Below, one piece after another: positions 1-4,853 of a DNA stretch of 6,308 bases. The position numbers and the translations under genes are program-made. The notes under the pieces are model-generated. The model searched no databases and had not been told where the DNA came from. It saw only the letters and a list, made by a program, of their open reading frames with translations. Every line of letters starts with the position of its first letter. Positions within the stretch are counted from its first letter, which is position 1. Origin of the DNA: Candidatus Zixiibacteriota bacterium (GTDB lineage: Bacteria > SM23-81); contig DAOVRJ010000149.1 of the NCBI GenBank assembly GCA_030628225.1, forward strand, positions 1-6,308. The letters are read 5' to 3'.

Positions 1-187
1 CGTTGCCAGGAAGCCCGAGTGAAACGAAGGGCGACGAAGCAATCTCGGCAGCACGGAAAGCCGAAAGGCTCAATATGAACACGCCGGTTGCCTTTATGAA
101 GTATCTCAACAGAGAACTTTTACTAAGCTACTAAAAACAGGACCAGCCTGAAAACGAGATTGCTTCGCAGGGCTCGCAAAGACGGCA
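1..187. repeat. Diverged inverted-repeat intergenic element (MITE/REP-like)
   Basis: A 13-bp sequence, CGAAGCAATCTCG (35-47), recurs as its exact reverse complement at 155-167. Outside this perfect core the arms keep partial similarity: the left arm contains AAGCCCGAG (11-19) and the right arm GGGCTCGCAAAGACG (170-184). About 107 bp of AT-richer, non-repetitive sequence lies between the cores. The wording (gaagcaatctc, and gagattgcttcg followed by ctcgcaa-gacg) resembles a repeat I recall from intergenic regions of many environmental bacterial genomes. That resemblance is from memory and was not searched. The element has no transposase and its ends are not sharply defined. It could be a decayed non-autonomous mobile element or a REP-like extragenic palindrome. 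A plus-strand frame is open from the window edge to the TAA at 132-134, so the left arm may alternatively be fused to the 3' end of a gene outside the window. Confidence 0.55.
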
Positions 188-227
188 AAAAAAAGAGCTT
201 ATCGTTGTTTTACCAGCAATGAGAACC

Positions 228-308
228 GGGACCCGGGGATCGGGAAAAGAAAAAAACAGAACCGTGGTCTTGAGCATTACGGATCCCGGATCCCGAGCCC
301 CGGACCCC
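228..308. repeat. Inverted heptad pair, potential hairpin (upstream region)
   Basis: The 18 bases at 228-245 (ending ATCGGGA) can pair with the 18 bases at 291-308 (beginning TCCCGAG) at 15 of 18 positions. The spacer is 45 bp and purine-rich at its start. Both arms are built of degenerate 7-bp units: GAACCGG, GACCCGG, GGATCGG on the left and GAGCCCC, GGACCCC on the right. Transcribed in either direction it could form a GC-rich hairpin, but there is no following T-run, so it is not an intrinsic terminator. A similar arrangement occurs at 4649-4728. Confidence 0.55.
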
Positions 309-322
309 GAACTCTTCATCCC
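281..322. repeat. Degenerate 7-bp tandem repeat array A1
   Basis: Six contiguous units in unbroken 7-bp register: GGATCCC twice, then GAGCCCC, GGACCCC, GAACTCT and TCATCCC. The units drift in sequence while the spacing stays fixed. The array passes directly into the 9-bp array starting at 323. It is non-coding on any plausible reading, because a 7-bp period shifts frame at every unit. Confidence 0.8.
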
Positions 323-370
323 AACTCTCAAAACTCGCCTAACTCTCTAAACTCTCTGAACTCTCAAAAC
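323..370. repeat. 9-bp tandem repeat array (AACTCTCNN)n, upstream copy
   Basis: Five complete 9-bp units plus AAC: AACTCTCAA, AACTCGCCT, AACTCTCTA, AACTCTCTG, AACTCTCAA. The period is exact with no insertion or deletion. The same consensus, including the variant AACTCGC unit followed by AACTCTCTA, reappears in the same orientation at 4818-4853, so this is one repeat family and not independent low complexity. Confidence 0.85.
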
Positions 371-400
371 CATAATACAGAATCGGTTTTTCCTTTTAAC

Positions 401-449
401 GAGTCTCGAGTCTCGAATCTCGGCTCTTCATCCAGCATCCAGTATCCAT
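401..449. repeat. Degenerate 7-bp tandem repeat array A2
   Basis: Seven contiguous units in one register: GAGTCTC twice, GAATCTC, GGCTCTT, CATCCAG twice, TATCCAT. The unit type changes midway (GAGTCTC-like to CATCCAG-like) without any change in spacing. The CATCCAG/TATCCAG half matches array B2 at 4708-4728. The array ends 14 bp before the -35 element of the downstream gene, so it could affect that promoter, although nothing shows that it does. Confidence 0.8.
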
Positions 450-462
450 CCGACATTGTAAC

Positions 463-491
463 TTGCATTTTTCCCACCGCGGTGCTATATT
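463..491 (+). promoter_or_regulatory. Sigma-70-like promoter with extended -10
   Basis: A weak -35 candidate, TTGCAT (463-468), lies 17 bp upstream of TATATT (486-491), which matches the -10 consensus at five of six positions. A TG one base before the -10 (483-484) makes it an extended -10, which would compensate for the poor -35. Transcription would be expected to begin near 498, giving a leader of roughly 30 bases before the GTG start at 529. The assignment rests on sequence match and position only. Confidence 0.55.
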
Positions 492-517
492 TTCTTCGAA
501 AATCCAATCTTCTCTCC

Positions 518-522
518 GGGAG
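518..522 (+). promoter_or_regulatory. Ribosome binding site deciding the GTG start at 529
   Basis: GGGAG lies 6 bases upstream of a GTG codon (529-531) whose first 20 codons encode a textbook signal peptide. The longer open frame could be begun at a TTG at 463. That codon has no purine-rich site in front of it and falls inside the predicted promoter, so GTG 529 is preferred. Confidence 0.65.
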
Positions 523-528
523 ACGGCA

Positions 529-3156
529 GTGAAAACACTGTTAGCTTTTATCATCATACTTTTCACAGCCTCCGGGGCCGTGGCTCAGGAGGTGCCGGAC
601 AAGACCATCCGGCTGCACTATCGGGAAGAAACCAGCTTGCGCGGCGGATTTCTGTCCCACAAGGAGCTGGTCCGCCCAAGGGTGGGTCTGGCTCTGAGCG
701 GTGGAGGAGCGCGAGGTTTCGCTCACATAGGCGTTATCAAAGCCCTTGAGGAAGAGGGAATCCACTTAGATATGGTGGCCGGCACCAGCATGGGCTGTGT
801 CGTGGGGGGGCTCTACGCCGCCGGCAACTCGCCGGAGGATCTGCGGCGAATGTGCGCTGAGATCGACTGGAGCCGGATTTTTATCGATGACCCTTCCCGG
901 GCCAGTCTCTTATTAACACAGAAATGGGGCGAGCATAAAAGCCTTGTGCGGCTCAGGTTTGACGGTTGGCGGCTGAGCTTACCATCGGGCTTTACCTCGG
1001 CGCAGAAGTTATCCGACCTTCTGGCCGAACTGACCATGACGGCCAGCTATAGAGCGGAGGGGAACTTCGACAAACTGAACGTCCCCTTTCGAGCCGTGGT
1101 CACAGATATAGTCAGCGGCCAGAGCATAGCCATCGGAGAGGGAGATCTGGGAGAAGTGCTCAGGGCCGGGTTGGCCGTACCGCTTATTTTCACTCCGGTG
1201 GAAAAGGGCGATATGCTGCTTGCGGATGGCGGCCTATTGGATATCATCCCGGTGGATGTGGCCCGGGAAATGGGCGCCGATGTGGTGGTCGCCGTGAATG
1301 TAACCTCTCCCCTGTCTTCGCGGGAACAGTTGAAGAAGCCCTGGGCCCTGACCGAGCAGATCATCAATATCATGACGCGGGAGCCCATGCTGGCCAGCCT
1401 GGCCAGAGCTGATGTGATTATCACCCCTGATATGGGCAGCCACCTGTCCTATGACTACAGCCACATAGACGAGCTGATTCTCGCTGGCGAACAGGCGACC
1501 CTGGCGGCATTGGACGAGATCCGGGAGCGTATTGGGATGTGCCAAGAGACCCGGGGAGACACCACGACCTTTGTGGTCAGCTCCGTGGAAATTCAGGGAG
1601 AGGAGGACCTCTTTGCCCTGGCTCCCGCCGTGCCCATCCAGCCCGGCGACAGAGCCAGCGAGCGGAAGATTCGAGAGGTTCTGCGGGCGCTCTATGAGCG
1701 GGGCATCTATGAGGATGTATACGCCAGCGTGCGGATGGATGAGGGCGGTATGGGGATAACCTTTCATCTTGAAGAGATGCCAGTTTTCTCCGGCTACCAG
1801 ATCTCCGGAAATTTCCTTTTTTCAGATGAACAGCTTTTGAGAAATAGCAGCTTGAAGCCCGGGCAGGTTGTCGACCTTCAACAGGCCAACGAAGATCTGC
1901 AAGCGATGTTGGACAATTATCACTCCCCGGGATTTGCTCTGGCCCGCTTTAAACATGTAGAGTTTGAACAGCGGGCTGGCGTCATCCGCGGTGAAATCGA
2001 GGAAGGGGCTATCCAGGCCGTCAGGTATCTGGGTAATGAGAAAACCAAGTGCTGGGTTTTGTCCCGGGAGTTGACGATAAAGAAAGGGGACATCTTCAAT
2101 CTCCGGCGGGCAGGTCAGGGGATAGACAATATTTACGGCACCGGACTGTTCAAGAAGGTGGCCATGGAGATTCGGCCGGGAGAGAAGGGCGCCGTTCTGC
2201 TGATCAGGGTCAAGGAAAAGAAATCGATTTCCCTGGGTATGGGAGCTCGTTATGATCTGGAGAAGGACGGGGAGGGTTTTGTCGTTCTGGGAGATGAGAA
2301 TTTCCTGGGCGTGGGAAGCAAAATCGCCCTCTATACTCAGGGGGGAAGACGCAGGGAAAAGTATCAGGTGAGCCTGAAGGCCGATCGCATCTTCAAATCA
2401 TATTTGACCTTTGATTTCAAGGGGTTTGTCAGCAAAAGGGATTGGGCCGCATACTCCGGCGGCGATGAGATCGGTCGGTATGTGCTGGACAGGCGTGGTG
2501 GCCGATTGTTTTTGGGCCGGCACATAAGAAGATTCGGAATGGTGTCCGTGGAGGGGCGTGCTGAACACGTGAAATATATGTCCAAGTGGGGTGATGGCTA
2601 CCCCCACGGTACGAGAGAGATCCGCAGCCTCGTCCTCCGCTCTCTGATGGACACCATGGACCGGTTTCCATTTCCCACAAGGGGGAATATAATAAGTGGA
2701 TATATGGAGATCGGAACTCCATTTTTCGGAGGAACAGAAGAGTTCCGCAAGATCTTTGTCTCCCTGGAGTGCTATAACACCATCTGGTCCCGGCACACCT
2801 TTTTCGCCAGGGGATACCTGGGGTTGAGCGAGAGCCCGCTGCCTTTTTCGGAGCAGTTTCTGCTGGGGGGGGATCGGGAGCTGTTCGGTTACCGCGAGGG
2901 TGAGCTGCGGGGGAACAAACTTTTTCTGTTCAACTTGGGCTATCGAATGGAGCTGGTCAGAAGATTCTATTTTAGGACCCGCTACGATGTGGGCAACGTA
3001 TGGGAGAATGAGCTGCAGATAAAGTGGAAGACCACCAAACACGCCATCGGGGTCAGCCTGGCCTTGGACACCCCCCTGGGTCCCATCACGCTCACATATG
3101 GCCGGGCAAGCGAAGGACAGGAGCGGGTCTATTTCTCCGCGGGCTACCAGTTCTGA
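529..3156 (+). CDS. Patatin-like phospholipase fused to POTRA domains and Omp85 outer-membrane barrel
   Basis: This 875-residue protein resembles type Vd secretion proteins (PlpD-like patatin autotransporters). It begins with a signal peptide (residues 1-19, hydrophobic core LLAFIIILF, cleavage after AVA). The patatin domain (about 50-335) has the oxyanion-loop GGGARG (58-63), the nucleophile elbow GTSMG with Ser87, and the dyad aspartate Asp233 in DGG, so a lipid acyl hydrolase should be active. Three POTRA-like segments follow at about 348-417, 419-490 and 495-564. A barrel of about 310 residues (566-875) ends in the outer-membrane signal RVYFSAGYQF with C-terminal Phe. PlpD has a single POTRA and about 730 residues, so this one is longer. 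The loop-6 motif reads LFGY (785-788) where Omp85 proteins usually have (V/I)RG(F/Y). Family knowledge suggests the barrel anchors or exports the lipase domain to the surface; whether it is released is unknown. It has its own promoter and terminator and is convergent with hflX. Family call is secure, substrate unknown. Confidence 0.93.
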   Translation: MKTLLAFIIILFTASGAVAQEVPDKTIRLHYREETSLRGGFLSHKELVRPRVGLALSGGGARGFAHIGVIKALEEEGIHLDMVAGTSMGCVVGGLYAAGNSPEDLRRMCAEIDWSRIFIDDPSRASLLLTQKWGEHKSLVRLRFDGWRLSLPSGFTSAQKLSDLLAELTMTASYRAEGNFDKLNVPFRAVVTDIVSGQSIAIGEGDLGEVLRAGLAVPLIFTPVEKGDMLLADGGLLDIIPVDVAREMGADVVVAVNVTSPLSSREQLKKPWALTEQIINIMTREPMLASLARADVIITPDMGSHLSYDYSHIDELILAGEQATLAALDEIRERIGMCQETRGDTTTFVVSSVEIQGEEDLFALAPAVPIQPGDRASERKIREVLRALYERGIYEDVYASVRMDEGGMGITFHLEEMPVFSGYQISGNFLFSDEQLLRNSSLKPGQVVDLQQANEDLQAMLDNYHSPGFALARFKHVEFEQRAGVIRGEIEEGAIQAVRYLGNEKTKCWVLSRELTIKKGDIFNLRRAGQGIDNIYGTGLFKKVAMEIRPGEKGAVLLIRVKEKKSISLGMGARYDLEKDGEGFVVLGDENFLGVGSKIALYTQGGRRREKYQVSLKADRIFKSYLTFDFKGFVSKRDWAAYSGGDEIGRYVLDRRGGRLFLGRHIRRFGMVSVEGRAEHVKYMSKWGDGYPHGTREIRSLVLRSLMDTMDRFPFPTRGNIISGYMEIGTPFFGGTEEFRKIFVSLECYNTIWSRHTFFARGYLGLSESPLPFSEQFLLGGDRELFGYREGELRGNKLFLFNLGYRMELVRRFYFRTRYDVGNVWENELQIKWKTTKHAIGVSLALDTPLGPITLTYGRASEGQERVYFSAGYQF

Positions 3157-3182
3157 TCTTCAGGTGAGAGAGGTGTGTTAAA

Positions 3183-3200
3183 GTCGTTATGGTCGTTATC
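3183..3200. repeat. 9-bp tandem duplication
   Basis: GTCGTTATG is followed immediately by GTCGTTATC, two 9-bp units differing at the last base. It lies between the stop codon of the phospholipase gene and its terminator. It shares the 9-bp period of the AACTCTC arrays but not their sequence. Confidence 0.6.
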
Positions 3201-3235
3201 GCCTCCGTAAGCCGGTGTGTTGCGCAATTAACCAG

Positions 3236-3259
3236 ACCCGTCATCACGGCGGGTTTTTT
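3236..3259 (+). terminator. Rho-independent terminator of the patatin gene
   Basis: ACCCGTC (3236-3242) pairs with GGCGGGT (3248-3254), giving seven pairs including one G-T wobble and a 5-base loop (ATCAC). A run of six T follows (3254-3259). It begins 80 bp after the stop codon at 3154-3156. There is no A-run on the left side, so the structure should terminate plus-strand transcription only and not hflX transcription from the other side. Confidence 0.85.
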
Positions 3260-3292
3260 GCCCCTTTGAGGGCTGAACCCCGCAGTGGAACC

Positions 3293-4588
3293 TCATTTTT
3301 CGTTAGAATCCGGTGATGGATGCGCGGAGAGTTTTTTTTGCAGACGCTGGGCGTCCTCTCGTCTCAGCTTCACGCGCAGCGAGATCTCTGTGGGGTGGTC
3401 CCGTCTTTCCAGGACCTCGCCGGTGGAGTAAATCTGAGAGAGAAGCTTGGGATTTGAGAGAGGCAGGTGCAGGATTAGCTCGATCATCTGCTGATCGAAG
3501 TGTCGGAGAAGCTCCTCAGCTAACTGCTCCATACCCTCTTCGCGAAGCGCGGAGATGAAAACGGCACGAGGATATTCCCGGCGCACCCGGGCCATCAGCT
3601 CGGGGAAACGGGCCACTTTGTCGATCTTGTTGAAAACCAGCATGAGTGGGCGGGTGTGAGCGCCCAGCTCCACTAAAACGCCGGACACCGCCTTCATCTG
3701 TTCCTCGAACTTCTCGTGGCTGATGTCGATGATGTGCAGGAGCAGATCTGTCACCACCAGTTCATCCAGGGTGCTGTGGAAGCTGGCGATGAGATGATGG
3801 GGTAGCTTCCGGATCAGGCCGACGGTGTCGGTGATCAAGATCTTTTTTCCGCCATTCAGCTGGACGGCCCGGGTTGTGGGATCGAGAGTGGCGAACAGCT
3901 TGTCCTCGGTGTAGATGTCCGCTCGGGAGAGAGCGTTGAGAAGAGTAGACTTACCCGTATTAGTGTAGCCCACCAATGCCGCGGTGAACTCGCGCCGTCT
4001 TTTTTCCCTGCGCACATCTCGCCGCTTAGCGATGCGCTTCAGGGTTGTGGAGAGATCGGCAATGCGCTTTCTTACCCGCCGCCGGTCCACCTCTAACTGG
4101 GTCTCACCGGGACCGCGAGTGCCGATGCCGCCCTCCTGCCGGGACAGGTGGGTCCACTGACGGGTCAGGCGAGGCAGCAGGTACTGCAACTGGGCCAGCT
4201 CCACCTGTGTCTTGGCCTCTCGGGTTTTGGCCCGCCGAGCGAAGATGTCCAGGATCAGGCCGCTGCGATCGATGATTTTGGCGTCGATGGCTCGCTCGAG
4301 ATTCCGGGCCTGAGCCGGGGTCAGATCGTCATCGAAGACGACCAGGTTGGCTTTTAGCTCGCTGACCCGCCGGGCCACCTGTTCGACCTTGCCCTCCCCG
4401 ATAAAGATGGCTGGATCAGGCTGGGTTCGCGCCTGGATTATCGTCTCTAACACGTCGGCACCGGCCGTGTTGACTAGTAGAGCCAGCTCTTCCAGACTGT
4501 CCTCTGGAGGCCAGCCATCGCTGTGCGGTAGCTTCACGGCCACCAGGATGGCTTTTTCGCGAGCGTTGTTGGGTTGGGTTTCGTACAT
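3293..4588 (-). CDS. hflX: GTPase HflX, ribosome-splitting factor
   Basis: HflX is a TRAFAC-class GTPase that binds the 50S subunit and splits stalled or hibernating ribosomes, for example after heat or antibiotic stress. The 431-residue protein carries the full family layout. The N-terminal HflX domain spans about 15-110 (IFIGEGKVE at 61-69). The middle helical domain has ARRAKTREAKTQVELAQLQYLLPRL (in part 117-141) and the hallmark GGIGTRGPGETQLE (153-166). The G domain has P-loop GYTNTGKS (207-214), switch I near LFATLDPTTR (231-240), DTVG (254-257), NKID (320-323) and SA (346-347). A short C-terminal domain follows at about 365-420. Length is normal for the family and no key residue is missing. 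The ATG start is supported by AAGGA six bases upstream. It lies downstream of, and on the same strand as, an ABC-F gene 252 bp away, another ribosome-acting ATPase. An A8 run (minus strand) sits near the 3' end at 3332-3339. Confidence 0.97.
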   Translation of the reverse strand: MYETQPNNAREKAILVAVKLPHSDGWPPEDSLEELALLVNTAGADVLETIIQARTQPDPAIFIGEGKVEQVARRVSELKANLVVFDDDLTPAQARNLERAIDAKIIDRSGLILDIFARRAKTREAKTQVELAQLQYLLPRLTRQWTHLSRQEGGIGTRGPGETQLEVDRRRVRKRIADLSTTLKRIAKRRDVRREKRRREFTAALVGYTNTGKSTLLNALSRADIYTEDKLFATLDPTTRAVQLNGGKKILITDTVGLIRKLPHHLIASFHSTLDELVVTDLLLHIIDISHEKFEEQMKAVSGVLVELGAHTRPLMLVFNKIDKVARFPELMARVRREYPRAVFISALREEGMEQLAEELLRHFDQQMIELILHLPLSNPKLLSQIYSTGEVLERRDHPTEISLRVKLRREDAQRLQKKLSAHPSPDSNEK

Positions 4589-4594
4589 GAAAGG

Positions 4595-4599
4595 TCCTT
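4595..4599 (-). promoter_or_regulatory. Ribosome binding site of hflX
   Basis: On the minus strand AAGGA lies six bases upstream of the ATG at 4588-4586. This is close to the ideal Shine-Dalgarno sequence and spacing, and it fixes the hflX start. Confidence 0.8.
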
Positions 4600-4636
4600 A
4601 AACTAACTCGAATGTCGTTTGTCGGTATCGAAATTT

Positions 4637-4647
4637 GAAAAACCGAT
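4637..4647. repeat. 11-bp block shared with upstream region (opposite orientation)
   Basis: GAAAAACCGAT at 4637-4647 is the exact reverse complement of 382-392 (ATCGGTTTTTC). In both places the block abuts CTG-containing 7-bp-like units (GATCCTG here; GATTCTG read on the minus strand at the other site). This suggests it belongs to the same modular repeat family. Confidence 0.5.
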
Positions 4648-4672
4648 CCTGGATACTTGATTCTGGATCCTG
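4645..4672. repeat. Degenerate 7-bp tandem repeat array B1
   Basis: Four contiguous units: GATCCTG, GATACTT, GATTCTG, GATCCTG. It lies about 60-85 bp upstream of the hflX start codon. It is the inverted counterpart of array B2 (TATCCAG units) 36 bp further along. Confidence 0.8.
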
Positions 4673-4728
4673 GAAAACAACAACCCCCAGCGGAAATTAT
4701 CTTTTTCTATCCAGTATCCAGCATCCAG
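4649..4728. repeat. Inverted heptad pair, potential hairpin (hflX upstream)
   Basis: The 20 bases at 4649-4668 can pair with the 20 bases at 4709-4728 at 17 positions, across a 40-bp spacer. Each arm is about three 7-bp units. It lies between the ABC-F stop and the hflX start. If read through from the ABC-F gene it could fold in the messenger RNA ahead of hflX. There is no T-run next to an arm that would make it a convincing intrinsic terminator. The layout parallels the inverted pair at 228-308. Confidence 0.6.
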
Positions 4729-4735
4729 TTCCTTC
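4708..4735. repeat. Degenerate 7-bp tandem repeat array B2
   Basis: TATCCAG twice, CATCCAG, then a decayed unit TTCCTTC, all in one 7-bp register. The same units occur in array A2 (CATCCAG twice, TATCCAT at 429-449) in the same orientation. Confidence 0.8.
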
Positions 4736-4780
4736 ACAATCACGTGTCCATCTCTACCTTATTGTACAACAGTCTGTTTT

Positions 4781-4815
4781 CTCCGAGCTCCGAGTTCCGA
4801 ACTCTTTCATCTCTC
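4781..4815. repeat. Degenerate 7-bp tandem repeat array B3
   Basis: CTCCGAG twice, TTCCGAA, CTCTTTC, ATCTCTC. It contains a perfect 6+1+6 dyad, GAGTTC-C-GAACTC, at 4792-4804. After two more bases it leads into the 9-bp array at 4818, in the same order as A1 followed by the 9-bp array in the upstream region. Confidence 0.75.
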
Positions 4816-4817
4816 TC

Positions 4818-4853
4818 AACTCGCATAACTCTCTAAACTCTCAAAACTCTTCA
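4818..4853. repeat. 9-bp tandem repeat array (AACTCTCNN)n, overlapping the ABC-F 3' end
   Basis: Four units: AACTCGCAT, AACTCTCTA, AACTCTCAA, AACTCTTCA. The first three correspond in order to units of the array at 323-370. The TGA stop of the ABC-F gene (4843-4841 on the minus strand) lies inside the third unit, and the last codons (Glu-Glu-Phe) lie in the fourth. The repeat therefore forms the end of the reading frame. Confidence 0.85.

Noticed and set aside
51-110. Riboswitch-like elements: AGCC-GAAA-GGCT tetraloop hairpin (59-70) followed by GCCGGTTGCC (83-92)
   Set aside because: It is superficially like parts of the cyclic-di-GMP-I aptamer, but the remaining conserved segments and pairing are absent and no gene follows directly.
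131-331. Minus-strand open frame of 66 codons over the repeats
   Set aside because: It is composed of inverted-repeat and heptad-repeat sequence and has no recognisable protein features.
281-449. CRISPR array
   Set aside because: The periods are 7 and 9 bp with no unique spacers of 25-40 bp and no cas genes.
2398-3042. Minus-strand open frame of 214 codons inside the lipase gene (and another at 1234-1767)
   Set aside because: They are antisense to strongly conserved barrel, POTRA and patatin coding sequence, show no recognisable domain, and are expected by chance in GC-rich DNA.
3236-3259. Bidirectional terminator serving hflX as well
   Set aside because: Read on the minus strand, the hairpin is followed by CTGGTTAATT and not by a T-run, so only the plus-strand direction is supported.
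4600-4700. Sigma-70 promoter for hflX on the minus strand
   Set aside because: TTGTTT with a 17-bp spacer leads only to a poor -10 (AGTATC), and no better pair was found. It is too weak to list.
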